From the NCBI GenBank assembly GCA_001464955.1, contig LNEM01000018.1, forward strand, positions 1 through 35,707: a stretch of DNA of 35,707 bases, written 5' to 3'. Shown in pieces: positions 1 to 11,014 of this stretch. Below the pieces are notes generated by a model. That model was not told where the DNA came from. It did no database searches and saw only the letters and a program-made list of their open reading frames with translations. Each line of letters opens with the position of its first letter. Position 1 is the stretch's first letter. The position numbers and the translations under genes were made by a program. This DNA comes from Rhizobiales bacterium Ga0077537 (lineage in GTDB: Bacteria > Pseudomonadota > Alphaproteobacteria > Rhizobiales > Hyphomicrobiaceae).

Positions 1-37
1 CGACCTTGAACTCACGCCCGAACCGTCTTCGCTGCAT
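1..37 (-). CDS. IS3-family transposase OrfA, N-terminus only
   Basis: Reading leftward from the ATG at 37-35 gives MQRRRFGREFKV before the window ends. This matches the opening of IS3-family OrfA proteins, whose N-terminal helix-turn-helix binds the element's ends. A strong Shine-Dalgarno (GGAGG, about 6 bases before the ATG on the minus strand) supports the start. Only 12 residues are visible, so the subgroup and integrity of the transposase cannot be judged. The identification rests on the familiar RRRF-REFK opening and the good ribosome binding site. Confidence 0.6.
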   Translation of the reverse strand, partial: MQRRRFGREFKV

Positions 38-90
38 AGGCCACCTCCGGCTTCATGAAACACCCAATCTCGGTGTCCGCGAAACCGGCA
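1..90 (-). mobile_element. Terminal part of an IS3-type element (boundary uncertain)
   Basis: The leader of the OrfA start above would carry the element's terminal inverted repeat. IS3 elements end in 5'-TG...CA-3', and a CA at 89-90 is a candidate edge. However, bases from about 74 onward also align with a chromosomal repeat seen at 592-676 and 12814-12900, so the true edge could lie nearer 70. The other end is outside the window. Confidence 0.35.
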
Positions 91-155
91 GCAGGCCAAT
101 CCCGGGTCTCCAACCGCGCCTTCGGCCCGCGCGTCGCCCGGGAACGCAAGGTGAA
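74..155 (+). repeat. Partial copy of the composite repeat (module C only)
   Basis: This stretch aligns without net gaps to the last module of the composite repeat at 592-676 and, inverted, to 12814-12900. Shared blocks include ATCCCGGGTCTCC, CGGCCCGCGCGTCGC and GGGAACGCAAG. It is followed, after the same spacing as the full copy at 360-676, by module D. Confidence 0.65.
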
Positions 156-207
156 AGGCAGAAGCCCAGCATGGGACTGCGCAACCGCTGTTAGCCCCCG
201 AAAAAAC

Positions 208-256
208 TGGTGGGTTCGGGAGGCTGTGCCTTCCGATGGGGCGCGGGGCTAGCCCC
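208..256 (+). repeat. Module D repeat, copy 1 (palindrome pair)
   Basis: Nearly the same sequence recurs at 729-778. It holds an inverted repeat around GGAGGC/GCCTTCC and the perfect palindrome GCGGGGCTAGCCCCGC. Read on the minus strand it is followed by six T residues (the AAAAAA at 202-207), which gives terminator-like character. Confidence 0.6.
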
Positions 257-359
257 GCTTCGCGCAGCGAACATGTGCCGCGTTATGGGCTGGCTCCATC
301 TCCCTGTTTGGCGTGAGGAGCGCAAGTAACGGAAGCGCAACCGCCACCTCCAAACACCT

Positions 360-676
360 GCGTCCCCGGCCGAGGCGCGTCGCGCCGAGAGCCGGGGTCG
401 CTTGGTTCGCGATGCGCAGACGTTCGTCGCCCTATCGCCCCGCCTCATGCCCAACCCCACGTCATCCCCACGCAGGCGGGGACTCACGACGGGCCGGGCA
501 GCCGTCGCGACATGTCGGGGGTTGCCCGCCTTCGAGGGCATGGCGGCGAGCGGGCGAAAGGGGAGATATGAAGTTGGGGCTGCTTCGGGCGATGTCCGTG
601 AAATCACCAGCCAAGCGATCCCGGGTCTCCGCACGTGCCTCCGGCCCGCGCGTCGCACGGGAACGCAAGAGGAGAG
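360..676 (+). repeat. Composite dispersed repeat, full copy 1 (modules A-B-C)
   Basis: Three modules in order. A is a hairpin bounded by CCCCGGC and GCCGGGG (360-402). B is a long palindrome starting CGTCATCCCC and centred near 500. C is 592-676. The reverse complement of 12814-13126 aligns end to end with this stretch, including the linkers such as GTTCGTCGCCCTATCGCCCC. No gene is supported here; the open frames on both strands are translations of the repeat. Confidence 0.75.
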
Positions 677-728
677 TGCGGAGAAGACGTAGAGGCACTG
701 CGTGACGTGCAGATCGCCTCATGAAAGC

Positions 729-778
729 TGGTGGGTTCGGGAGGCTGTGCCTCCCGATGGGGAGCGGGGCTAGCCCCG
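729..778 (+). repeat. Module D repeat, copy 2, downstream of ychF
   Basis: Second copy of the module at 208-256. On the minus strand it lies just after the ychF stop. It contains the hairpin CGGGAGGC-ACA-GCCTCCCG and the palindrome GCGGGGCTAGCCCCGC. It may work as a transcription end for ychF, but here there is no T-run, so a rho-independent terminator is not claimed. Confidence 0.6.
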
Positions 779-808
779 CCCGCGCGCCACGCGCGCGACC
801 TGTCCGCC

Positions 809-1906
809 CTAGTTCGCGAAGCGGAAGTGCATCACGTCGCCGTCGGCGACGACGTATTCCTTGCCTTCGAGACGCATCTTGCCGGCTTCCCGAGCGCCGG
901 CCTCGCCGCCGAGCCGCACGTAGTCCTCGTAGGCGATGGTCTCGGCGCGAATGAACCCCTTCTCGAAATCCGTATGAATGACGCCCGCCGCCCCGGGGGC
1001 CTTGGTCCCCTTGATGATCGTCCAGGCGCGCGCCTCCTTGGGCCCGACCGTGAAGTACGTGACGAGGCCGAGCAGCCGGTAGCCCTCGCGGATGAGGCGA
1101 TTGAGCCCCGGCTCCTCGAGCCCGAGATCGGCGAGAAACGCCTGCCGCTCCTCGGCGGGCAGCGCGGCGAGTTCCGCCTCGATCTTGGCTGAAATGACGA
1201 CCGCGCCGGCGCCTTCGGCCTTCGCCCGCTCGAACACCTTGGCCGAGAGCGCGTTCCCCTCCGCCGCCGAGCCTTCGTCGACGTTGCACACGTAGAGCAC
1301 GGGCTTCGCGGTGAGAAGCTGCAGCGCCCGGAACGCGGCTTCCTCCTCGGGCGCCACCTCGGCGAAGCGCGCGGGCCTGCCTTCGCGCAACAGCATCAGC
1401 GCCTTGTCCATCAGCGCCATCTGCGCCTTGGCGTCCTTGTCGCCGGACTTCGCCTTCTTCTCGATGGCCGTGCGGCGCTTCTCGAGGCTGTCGAGATCGG
1501 CGAGCATCAGCTCCGTCTCGACCGTCTCCGCGTCGGCGATCGGATCGATCCGGTTCTCGACATGCGTGATGTCGCTGTCCTCGAAGCACCGGAGCACGTA
1601 GGCGACGGCATCGACCTCGCGGATATGGCCGAGGAACTGATTGCCGAGCCCTTCCCCCTTTGACGCGCCCCGGACGAGCCCCGCGATGTCGACGAACGTC
1701 AGCCGCGTCGGCAGGATCTGCGCGGATTTCCCGATCTCGGCGAGTTTGTCGAGCCGCTCGTCAGGCACCCCCACCTCGCCCACGTTCGGTTCGATGGTGC
1801 AGAAGGGATAGTTGGCCGCTTCCGCAGCCGCCGTCTGCGTCAGTGCGTTGAACAGGGTCGACTTGCCGACGTTGGGCAGGCCGACGATACCGCATTTGAA
1901 GCCCAT
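809..1906 (-). CDS. ychF: Redox-regulated ATPase YchF (Obg-family P-loop NTPase)
   Basis: The 365-residue product has the usual YchF length. It starts MGFKCGIVGLPNVGKS, so the P-loop is at residues 9-16, followed by switch regions (FVDIAGLV) and a C-terminal TGS domain that includes the block YFTVGPKEARAW. YchF is an Obg-family enzyme that prefers ATP over GTP, binds ribosomes and is linked to translation and oxidative-stress control. It is the last gene of a minus-strand run rplY-pth-ychF, a conserved order in Alphaproteobacteria, which points to co-transcription. A GAGAG motif sits 4 bases upstream of the ATG. Identification is secure. Confidence 0.97.
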   Translation of the reverse strand: MGFKCGIVGLPNVGKSTLFNALTQTAAAEAANYPFCTIEPNVGEVGVPDERLDKLAEIGKSAQILPTRLTFVDIAGLVRGASKGEGLGNQFLGHIREVDAVAYVLRCFEDSDITHVENRIDPIADAETVETELMLADLDSLEKRRTAIEKKAKSGDKDAKAQMALMDKALMLLREGRPARFAEVAPEEEAAFRALQLLTAKPVLYVCNVDEGSAAEGNALSAKVFERAKAEGAGAVVISAKIEAELAALPAEERQAFLADLGLEEPGLNRLIREGYRLLGLVTYFTVGPKEARAWTIIKGTKAPGAAGVIHTDFEKGFIRAETIAYEDYVRLGGEAGAREAGKMRLEGKEYVVADGDVMHFRFAN

Positions 1907-1969
1907 GGTTCTCTCGTGCTTGCCGCCGCCGAACGCGTAGTGCTGCCACCGGCGCGAGCCGGCGCCGCC

Positions 1970-2719
1970 TTACGGCTTCTTGCGGCCTTCCATCCAACGT
2001 TTCAGGTTGTCGGCCAGTGCCGATTGACGCTTGCCGGCGCGCTCTCCCGCCGGATGACCACCGCTGGAGGCGGCAGGCCGGTCAGGCTTCGGAGCACGGA
2101 CCTCGGCGCCCGCTTTCTCCGTCTTGGCAGGGCCGGCAACCGCCGCGTCGTCGCGCCCGAGCGCCAACGCCACGTCGGTCAGGAACCGCTCGCCGTCGCC
2201 GTGCGCCAGCCGACCTGCCGCCCGCGCGATTTCATCGAGCAGCGGCTCGAGCCAGATCTGCTCGGCCTTGGCGAAGTCGCTGAGCACGTAGTTGGCGACG
2301 AGCTCCTTGCGTCCCGGATGCCCGACGCCGATCCGGACGCGGACATAGTCGTTGTCGAGATGCGCCGAGATCGAGCGGAGACCGTTGTGGCCGGCGTTGC
2401 CACCCCCGGTCTTGACCTTGAGCTTGCCCGGCGCGAGATCGATCTCGTCGTAGAGCACGACGATGTCGGAGACGGGGATCTTGAGAAAGCGCGCGGCCTC
2501 ACCGACCGAGCGCCCGCTTTCGTTCATGAAGGTATCGGGCTTGAGCAACAGCACGCGCTCTCCCCCGACAGTCGCCTCTGCGACGTGCCCCTGGAACTTC
2601 TTGCGCCAGGGCCCGGCGCCATGCTGATCCGCGATCCGCTCGACCGCGAGGAAGCCCACATTGTGCCGGTTCCGGGCGTACTTCGCTCCCGGATTGCCGA
2701 GCCCGACGAAGAGCTTCAT
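1970..2719 (-). CDS. pth: Peptidyl-tRNA hydrolase
   Basis: Pth cleaves peptidyl-tRNAs released prematurely from ribosomes and so recycles tRNA. The start [14 protein letters not shown] with RHNVGF (catalytic His19), the block YDEIDLAPG and the glycine-rich [12 protein letters not shown] are all family signatures. The protein has 249 residues against about 190-200 in the enterobacterial enzyme. The surplus is a C-terminal tail rich in Ala, Lys and Pro after about residue 185, ending in a basic stretch ([10 protein letters not shown]), a kind of extension common in alphaproteobacterial Pth. GAGG lies upstream of the ATG. It sits 45 bases downstream of rplY and 63 bases upstream of ychF. Confidence 0.97.
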   Translation of the reverse strand: MKLFVGLGNPGAKYARNRHNVGFLAVERIADQHGAGPWRKKFQGHVAEATVGGERVLLLKPDTFMNESGRSVGEAARFLKIPVSDIVVLYDEIDLAPGKLKVKTGGGNAGHNGLRSISAHLDNDYVRVRIGVGHPGRKELVANYVLSDFAKAEQIWLEPLLDEIARAAGRLAHGDGERFLTDVALALGRDDAAVAGPAKTEKAGAEVRAPKPDRPAASSGGHPAGERAGKRQSALADNLKRWMEGRKKP

Positions 2720-2764
2720 CGCTGATCCTCAGCGCTCCATGCACCGCGCGCGGCGGCCACGGCG

Positions 2765-3442
2765 TTACTTCTTCTTGGCGTCCGGCTTGGCGGCAGGCGC
2801 CTTCGCGGCCGCAGCCTTCGGATCGGCGGCAGGCGCAGCAGCGGCGGCCGGCGTCTCCTCGGCATCACCCTTCGTCAACGCGCCGGCGATGGTGGCGATG
2901 GTGAAGTCGCGATCCTGGATCACCGGCTGCACGCCGTCCGGCAGGGTCACGGCCGAGATGTGGATCGAGCGACCGATGTCGAGGCCCTCCAGATTGATCT
3001 CGAACACCTCGGGCACCTTGTCGGCCGGCGCCCAGACTTCGATCTCGCGCCGGACGACGTTGAGCACGCCACCGCGCTTGAGACCCGGCGACAGCAGGTC
3101 GTTGAAGAACTTGACGGGCACGCGCAGCTTGACGCGGTTGTCGGCGCCGATGCGCTGGAAGTCGACGTGCAACGGCGTATCGCGCACGGGATCGAGCTGC
3201 ACGTCGCGGGGGATCGCCTTCGTCACCTTCCCGTCGACCTCGATCTCGAACACGCTCGCGAGGAAGCGGCCGCGCGAGATCATCTTGCTGAGCTCGTTCT
3301 GGTCGATGGCGATGGTATCCTGGCCTGCGGTGTCGCCGCCATAGATGATGCCCGGAACGAGACCCTCGCGCCGCACGGCCCGCGCGCCGCTTTTGCCCTG
3401 CGACTGCCGCCCCTGGGCCTTGATGACTTGCGTCTGCGACAT
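2765..3442 (-). CDS. rplY: 50S ribosomal protein L25 / Ctc-type
   Basis: L25 binds 5S rRNA on the large ribosomal subunit. The 225-residue form has the N-terminal L25 domain (residues about 1-95; GKSGARAVRREGLVPGIIYGG near the start) and the C-terminal TL5/Ctc beta domain (RVPVKFFN..SPGLKRGGVLN), followed by a low-complexity Ala/Pro/Lys tail from about residue 196 to the end. Long L25 proteins of this Ctc type are usual in Alphaproteobacteria. GGAG lies 8 bases before the ATG. It is the first gene of the run that continues with pth and ychF. Confidence 0.96.
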   Translation of the reverse strand: MSQTQVIKAQGRQSQGKSGARAVRREGLVPGIIYGGDTAGQDTIAIDQNELSKMISRGRFLASVFEIEVDGKVTKAIPRDVQLDPVRDTPLHVDFQRIGADNRVKLRVPVKFFNDLLSPGLKRGGVLNVVRREIEVWAPADKVPEVFEINLEGLDIGRSIHISAVTLPDGVQPVIQDRDFTIATIAGALTKGDAEETPAAAAAPAADPKAAAAKAPAAKPDAKKK

Positions 3443-3755
3443 TGTAACGTCTCCGAAAACGACGATCGCCCCGACTGCATTGAGCGCGGGGCCGTCCTGA
3501 GCCTCGAGCGCGTCTCGGCTTGACCAGCCTCGCGCCGCCTATGTCATGGGAACGCCCTTATATAGATGGCAACGCCCTACGGCAACCAGCCATCTCGCTC
3601 ACCGCCAGGTGGGCCCGGGCCACGACGGTCACGGCTCGACGGCCTGCCGCCGTCGCCGAAAAGCCTCGCCGGGCGCCGCACCACTCCCGGCTGCCTTGTA
3701 CACGCCCCGAATCGGGGCGATAGCTGGCCGAGGCATCGGCGAAAGGCCACTGCAC
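3443..3755. other. Divergent intergenic region rplY / hypothetical gene
   Basis: These 313 bases separate the start of rplY (minus) from the GTG start at 3756 (plus). I see no conserved ORF. An AT-rich patch at 3558-3565 stands out in otherwise GC-rich DNA and is the best promoter candidate for rplY. No RNA gene was recognised. Confidence 0.5.
3559..3585 (-). promoter_or_regulatory. Candidate sigma70-type promoter for rplY-pth-ychF
   Basis: On the minus strand TTGCCG is followed after 15 bases by TATATA, about 115 bases upstream of the rplY ATG. The spacing is slightly short of the 16-18 optimum. This is inferred from motif match only. Confidence 0.3.
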
Positions 3756-4547
3756 GTGGAGATTGTCGTCATCATCACCGTCATGACGCTCGCCACCGTG
3801 GCGGCGGCGGCGATGCTTGCGTTCCCTCGTGCGCGCCGCCGGCCCGAACCCGAGGCCCCTGCCGCCCCCGTCCCCGTCCCCGATGCCGAGCCGGTCGATC
3901 CGGCCAGAGCCTTCGGCTACCAGATGAGCTGGCTCGCGATCCGGACCCGCGACAATCTCGGCGTCGCCGAGCGGCTCGGGCTGACCGCGATCACACCCGT
4001 CGAGTGGAACGACGGCGTCGCCCGCGTCTACAGCGAGACGGACGGCGAAACGGCCATCTTCGTCACGCCGCCGGTGAATGGCTGGACATTCGCGGTGGGT
4101 CTGGCCTTGCCCCAGCCTCTCGGAAAGGCGTTCGCAGACAAGACCGTACCGCTGCTGCTGGATCTCGGCAGTCACTTCATCGAGGTGCAGTACTACTTGG
4201 CCTACCCGGCCCTCGATTGCTTCGCCTGGGCCCGCGTCATCGACGGCAAGCTCGTTCGCGCCTACGCGATCAACGACGAGGGCGTGATCTGGAACAAGGG
4301 CCAGCAGACCCGCGAGGAGCGGACGCTCGGCATTCGCCTCTACGAGATGAGGGGCGTAAAGAAATCGGCGAAGGATGCCGAAGGCGACCCCGTGCTTTAT
4401 CCGACCGAGCAGCACCTGATGCATCTGGCGGGCAAGTGGAGCATCGATCCGACGACACTCGACCGCGCCCCTCCGCCCGTCGCAACGGGATGGCTGGGCG
4501 ACGCCCCTTCGAAATGGCGGCCGGAGCGGTTCCGCCGCTCCGCCTGA
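3756..4547 (+). CDS. Membrane-anchored conserved hypothetical protein
   Basis: The product has 263 residues if the GTG at 3756 is used. AAAGG lies about 9 bases upstream of it, and the protein then begins directly with one hydrophobic segment (residues about 2-24, IVVIITVMTLATVAAAAML), followed by a Pro/Ala-rich linker. An upstream ATG at 3546 would add 70 residues of arginine-rich, non-family-like sequence. The body (from about residue 55) has recurring blocks such as FVTPPVNGWTFAVG, EVQYYLAYPALDCFAWARV and KWSIDPTTL, a pattern I associate with uncharacterised soluble proteins in several phyla. No catalytic motif was seen. One membrane anchor plus linker plus folded domain is the ZipA layout, but the folded domain does not resemble ZipA. 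Confidence 0.75.
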   Translation: MEIVVIITVMTLATVAAAAMLAFPRARRRPEPEAPAAPVPVPDAEPVDPARAFGYQMSWLAIRTRDNLGVAERLGLTAITPVEWNDGVARVYSETDGETAIFVTPPVNGWTFAVGLALPQPLGKAFADKTVPLLLDLGSHFIEVQYYLAYPALDCFAWARVIDGKLVRAYAINDEGVIWNKGQQTREERTLGIRLYEMRGVKKSAKDAEGDPVLYPTEQHLMHLAGKWSIDPTTLDRAPPPVATGWLGDAPSKWRPERFRRSA

Positions 4548-4562
4548 CGCAGCAGCTGCTGA

Positions 4563-5138
4563 CTAGCCGGCCGACGCGACGTCCGTGAACCCCAGGCGAT
4601 CACCACGTCCTGATGCGGCAGCCCTGTCGAAATGGATGACGTCGGCTGTCCGAACCCGCTTCGCGAGCACCCGGGGCGCAGCCAGGTCGCGACGCGACTT
4701 GAGCGTCGATGGCCGATTGGGTCTCTTGAGGATCGGCTTTGTCGCCGACGCGATGGCACTCTTCTTCGGTGCCCGTGATTTGGGAGGGTTGAGCCTCGCG
4801 ACCGCCAGGCCGCGCGCCGCAAGTCGCCGGTCGGGCCGCGATGCTGCAAAGAGCGCGATCACGTTGGATGGCGCCTCGGCAGGTGACGCGGCCACAGTCG
4901 GCTCCCGTGCGGGCTCGACCGCACGCCCGGAAACCACTGCAACATGATCGAAAACCGTGGCCTCGACGACCAGCATCGTCCCGACGGTCACGGGCGGCAA
5001 CGGCGAGCTTTCGGCCGTTGGCGACGCCTGTGGGGCGATCGCGGCAGTCACGCACGAACCGCACTCGAAAATTGCCTCTTCGCCGGTCTCCCGGAACCCG
5101 ACGCGCACCGTCAACAAACGCCAAAGCCGCTGAAACAT
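4563..5138 (-). CDS. Hypothetical protein, basic C-terminal half
   Basis: Not recognised. Starting at the ATG at 5138 gives 191 residues (MFQRLWRLLTVRVGF...). A longer frame reaches 5279, but the first 47 residues there look non-coding. The first 60 residues contain a CGSC pair (EAIFECGSCV) and a hydrophobic patch; the second half is rich in Lys, Arg and Pro (SRAPKKSAIASATKPILKRPNRP) and looks disordered. It ends 15 bases from the convergent stop of the upstream plus-strand gene. The AT-rich region upstream (5260-5300) could hold its promoter. It may be a nucleoid- or RNA-associated small protein, but nothing here proves that. Confidence 0.45.
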   Translation of the reverse strand: MFQRLWRLLTVRVGFRETGEEAIFECGSCVTAAIAPQASPTAESSPLPPVTVGTMLVVEATVFDHVAVVSGRAVEPAREPTVAASPAEAPSNVIALFAASRPDRRLAARGLAVARLNPPKSRAPKKSAIASATKPILKRPNRPSTLKSRRDLAAPRVLAKRVRTADVIHFDRAAASGRGDRLGFTDVASAG

Positions 5139-5283
5139 GTACCCCCGCACTCCCCGCAACAGACCCGCTCTCCCCAGGCTCCTGCAGCATGGCGCGCCAT
5201 GGTTAACGGCAGCCGAACGGGCGTCGCGAAAGTGGGCGAGATCAGCACGGAACGCAGGAGTTTTGCGATTGAGATTCAATCAA

Positions 5284-5299
5284 TTGATGAGAGGTTAAC
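5284..5299 (+). promoter_or_regulatory. Near-consensus CtrA-type site
   Basis: TTGA, seven bases, then TTAAC matches the alphaproteobacterial CtrA motif TTAA-N7-TTAAC at all but one position. It lies about 145 bases upstream of the ATG at 5138. A GATTC (a CcrM-type GANTC site) lies about 10 bases away. Only a motif match; short motifs occur by chance. Confidence 0.25.
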
Positions 5300-5339
5300 G
5301 AATTCTCGCCGTTCTCGCGAGACCTCATCCGGCCACCAC

Positions 5340-5699
5340 TCAGGATTGCTCGACGATTGCCGCCATCTGCCGTGCGATCATGCGGTCGAGGGAGCCGTCG
5401 AACGCAACGGTGAAGTAGCGCCCGCCGCGTGGATCGCTCTGCCACTCCGCCAGTTGCCGTGCGAAGCCCGCGATCGGCTCACGGTCCCCCAACCGCGTCC
5501 CGACCGACGCCGCGAACGCATCCTCGGAGAGCGGCAGGAAGGCGATGGCGTCGGCCGCGCCGCCCGTCTCGGGCTCGACCGAGCAGCAGATGATCCGCTG
5601 CCCGCCCTCGAATACGGCGATCGCGCCGATCGTGACGAGCCATCGCCCCGGTCCGGTCCCGGCCTGGGTTGCCCAGCATTGCCCGACTGCGAACGTCAT
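5340..5699 (-). CDS. Small hypothetical protein
   Basis: Not recognised. With the ATG at 5699 the product has 119 residues (MTFAVGQCWATQAGTGPGRWLVTIGAIAVFE...). The start is favoured by the purine-rich GGGGGCGGAG directly upstream on the minus strand; an ATG at 5786 would add a Pro/Ala/Thr-rich leader. There is no signal peptide or membrane segment; residues 40-119 look like a compact alpha/beta domain (IICCSVEPET, FLPLSEDAF, RYFTVAFDGSLDRMIARQMAAI). It follows the RNase T2 gene on the same strand and may share its transcript. Confidence 0.65.
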   Translation of the reverse strand: MTFAVGQCWATQAGTGPGRWLVTIGAIAVFEGGQRIICCSVEPETGGAADAIAFLPLSEDAFAASVGTRLGDREPIAGFARQLAEWQSDPRGGRYFTVAFDGSLDRMIARQMAAIVEQS

Positions 5700-5793
5700 C
5701 TCCGCCCCCCGCTGTTGCCTTGCCCCCCCGGAGACGTCGGTTCTGGGCGAGACGTTTGTCGCGGATGTGGCAGGCGGCGGCGGCAAGAGCCCG

Positions 5794-6576
5794 TTAGATC
5801 CGCCGTTCTCCCGGCTGGAGCGGCGCCGGCCCGCCCCCCCCGCGCACGGGCGGCACGTACATCCGGTTGGACGAGCAGAGCCGCCGCGCGTCCTCGTTAC
5901 GCCCGCAGGCCCGGAATGAGCCCTCGCGCGAGTAGCAGATGCGCACCTCGCGGAGGCGGTTCCCCGACCCGCCGCAAGCCACCGCGATGCTCTCGGCCTT
6001 CAGCTCCGGATTGACCGCGAGGAAATCGCGGACGAGTTCCCCCGGCGAGACCGTGAACGGCTGATTGGGCCGCTGATAGCGCGGCGGGATCTTCACCTTC
6101 TGGAACAGTTCCCGCGAGACCTTGTAGTAGTCCTGCGGCGAGAGCCCCGAGCACGTGCCGTGTTTGCGGTACTCGTGAATGACGAGCCGCGGGCTCGGCA
6201 TGATGTCGAGCATGCTGTCGATGATGGACTGCGGCACGAACGGCCGCCCACGCGTCGGGCAATCCTGCGGCCAGCCCCGCTCGTGCTGCGGCCACAGGCC
6301 ATGGAGCACGAAGGCGTACCGCCGCCCGTCGCGGCTGTGGCATTGCGGATCATAACCGTCCCGCCTGAGCCCCGCGCAGTAGGTCGGGCTCCACGACATG
6401 ACCATGGCGTAGTAGTCGAAGCGCCCGGCTTCGTTCCGGCCCGGCGGCTGCGCCGAGTAGGGCGCACGCCCACCGGGTCCCGGGCCATACTGCGCCGAGA
6501 CGGTGGAGGACGCGTACGGCTGCACGAGAGTTGCGGCGGCGAGCGCCAGGGCGGAAAGAGTTCGGCTGAAGCGCAT
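5794..6576 (-). CDS. Secreted ribonuclease T2 family protein
   Basis: RNase T2 enzymes cleave RNA endonucleolytically through 2',3'-cyclic intermediates, in bacteria usually in the periplasm. The 260-residue product starts with a signal peptide (about residues 1-28, ending SAQ). It carries both catalytic boxes: FVLHGLWPQ around His92 (CAS I) and HEYRKHGTCSG with His134, Glu135, Lys138 and His139 (CAS II). Cysteines at 67, 79, 106 and 142 fit the family's disulfides. The C-terminus after about residue 240 is Gly/Pro-rich. GAGGA lies upstream of the ATG. It is the homologue of E. coli RNase I (rna) by family, but I leave the symbol blank because orthology was not tested. Confidence 0.93.
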   Translation of the reverse strand: MRFSRTLSALALAAATLVQPYASSTVSAQYGPGPGGRAPYSAQPPGRNEAGRFDYYAMVMSWSPTYCAGLRRDGYDPQCHSRDGRRYAFVLHGLWPQHERGWPQDCPTRGRPFVPQSIIDSMLDIMPSPRLVIHEYRKHGTCSGLSPQDYYKVSRELFQKVKIPPRYQRPNQPFTVSPGELVRDFLAVNPELKAESIAVACGGSGNRLREVRICYSREGSFRACGRNEDARRLCSSNRMYVPPVRGGGGPAPLQPGERRI

Positions 6577-6676
6577 CGTCGTTCGGTCCTCGTGAGAAAA
6601 TCAGACGTCGTCCTGTCGCCCCTAAAGCACATCGCACCGGCGCGAGGCAAGGCGCCGATGATTCGCCGTCCCCCGA

Positions 6677-8080
6677 TTACCCTTCGGTGCCGAGACCGGC
6701 GAGGATCCGCGCCCAGCTCCGGGCGCCTTTCCGGAAGCTCGTCAGGTTGTATTTCTCGTTCGGGCTGTGGATCCGGTCGTCGTCGAGGCCGAAGCCGACG
6801 AGCAGCGACGGCATGCCGAGCACGTCCTGGAACGACTGCACGATCGGGATCGACCCGCCGAGTGCGATCAGCGCCGCGGGCTTCCCCCATTCCTCCGCGA
6901 GCGCCTTGGCCGCCGTCCGGACGTAGGCCGCCTCCATGTCGAAACGGATGGCCGGACTCCCGCGCCCACCAGAGAACTTCGCCGTGCAATCTGCCGGAAG
7001 TCGCTCTGTGACGAACTGCTTGAGACCCGCGATGACCTTGGCCGGGTCCTGTCCGGGGACCAGCCGGCACGTGATCTTCACCGACGCCTCGGACGGGATG
7101 ACGGTCTTGGTGCCGACGCCCTGATAGCCACCCGTGATGCCGTTGAACTCGAGCGTCGGGCGGGCCCAGATCTGCTCCATGACCGAATACCCCGCCTCGC
7201 CGGCCGGCACCGAGAGCCCGACGCCGCCGAGGAACGCGACCTCGTCGAAGCCAAGCTCCTTCCACTGCTTCAGTTGCTTGGCCGATGGCTTCACGATGCC
7301 GTCGTAGAAGCCCGGCACCTGCACCTTGCCGGCCTTGCCGTGCATGGCGCCGCAGATCTGCGTCAGCACCCGGATGGGGTTCATGGCAGCCCCGCCGTAG
7401 AGCCCGGAATGGAGGTCGCGCGACGGCCCCTTGATGGTCACCTCGACGGCCGCCATGCCGCGCAGCTGCGTCGTGACGGCGGGCGTGTCCTTGTCCCACT
7501 GGCCGGTGTCGCAGACGAGCGCCAGCCCGGCACGAACTTCCTTGCCATGCGTCTTGAGGAACCCCGGCAGCGACGGCGATCCGCACTCTTCTTCGCCCTC
7601 GAGCAGCACCGTCACGGCGATCGGCAGCTCGCCCGCAACCGCCTTCCAGGCCCGCGCGGCCTCGAAGAACGTCATGAGTTGGCCCTTGTTGTCCTCCGCC
7701 CCGCGCGCGACGATCACCCGCCCGTTGCCCTTCTCCGTCGCGAGCCGTGGCTCGAACGGCGGCGATTTCCACAGGTCCAGCGGGTCCGGCGGCTGCACGT
7801 CGTAGTGACCATAGAAGAGGACGTGCGGCATGCCCTTCGGCCGCGTCTTGCGGTCATGGGCCACCACCATGGGATGCCCGGTCGTCGGCACCACCTTGGC
7901 CTCGGCAAAGCCGATGTCGGCGAGTTCCGCCCGGCACCATTCGGCGGCCTTCTGGCAGTCCGCCTTGTAGGCCGGATCGGTCGAGATGCTTGAAATCCTT
8001 AAAAAATCAAAGAGCCGGTCGAGCGCCGCATCCTCGCTCCGATCGAGCAGCTTCAAGACGTCATGCACCTGGTCCGTCAT
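6677..8080 (-). CDS. M20-family metallopeptidase (dipeptidase type)
   Basis: The product has 467 residues from the ATG at 8080 ([14 protein letters not shown]...). An upstream in-frame ATG at 8149 would add 23 residues without family character. The M20 metal ligands are visible: FYGHYDVQP (His and the catalytic Asp), [10 protein letters not shown] (bridging Asp) and [10 protein letters not shown] (catalytic Glu and a zinc-ligand Glu). The lid domain follows, with [11 protein letters not shown], then a conserved C-terminal histidine region. Members hydrolyse dipeptides or N-acylated amino acids in the cytoplasm with two zinc ions; the substrate cannot be read from sequence. It is divergent from ppdK across 210 bases and lies upstream of the RNase T2 gene on the same strand. 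Confidence 0.93.
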   Translation of the reverse strand: MTDQVHDVLKLLDRSEDAALDRLFDFLRISSISTDPAYKADCQKAAEWCRAELADIGFAEAKVVPTTGHPMVVAHDRKTRPKGMPHVLFYGHYDVQPPDPLDLWKSPPFEPRLATEKGNGRVIVARGAEDNKGQLMTFFEAARAWKAVAGELPIAVTVLLEGEEECGSPSLPGFLKTHGKEVRAGLALVCDTGQWDKDTPAVTTQLRGMAAVEVTIKGPSRDLHSGLYGGAAMNPIRVLTQICGAMHGKAGKVQVPGFYDGIVKPSAKQLKQWKELGFDEVAFLGGVGLSVPAGEAGYSVMEQIWARPTLEFNGITGGYQGVGTKTVIPSEASVKITCRLVPGQDPAKVIAGLKQFVTERLPADCTAKFSGGRGSPAIRFDMEAAYVRTAAKALAEEWGKPAALIALGGSIPIVQSFQDVLGMPSLLVGFGLDDDRIHSPNEKYNLTSFRKGARSWARILAGLGTEG

Positions 8081-8290
8081 CTCTCGTCCGGCCTTTCCCG
8101 ACGTTGCCCATGTGCGGAAGACAGTGCGCAAACCTTCGTCTCCGGTCAAAGACTAATCAGGTGTCCGCGAGCAACGCGCCGTTTGCCAAGTTTGAACGCG
8201 ACGGCGAGCGCGGCGTCATGCGTTTTGCAGCCCTCGACCGGGCACGATAGAAGACGGTCCAAGTGCGCCAACCGACGATGGAGACGCCCG

Positions 8291-11005
<2,715 letters not shown>

Positions 11006-11014
11006 GGCTCACCT

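Noticed and set aside
191-658. A 155-codon minus-strand frame in the left repeat region
   Set aside because: Reads through modules A, B and D; the same peptide phrases appear wherever the repeat occurs, so it is not a gene.
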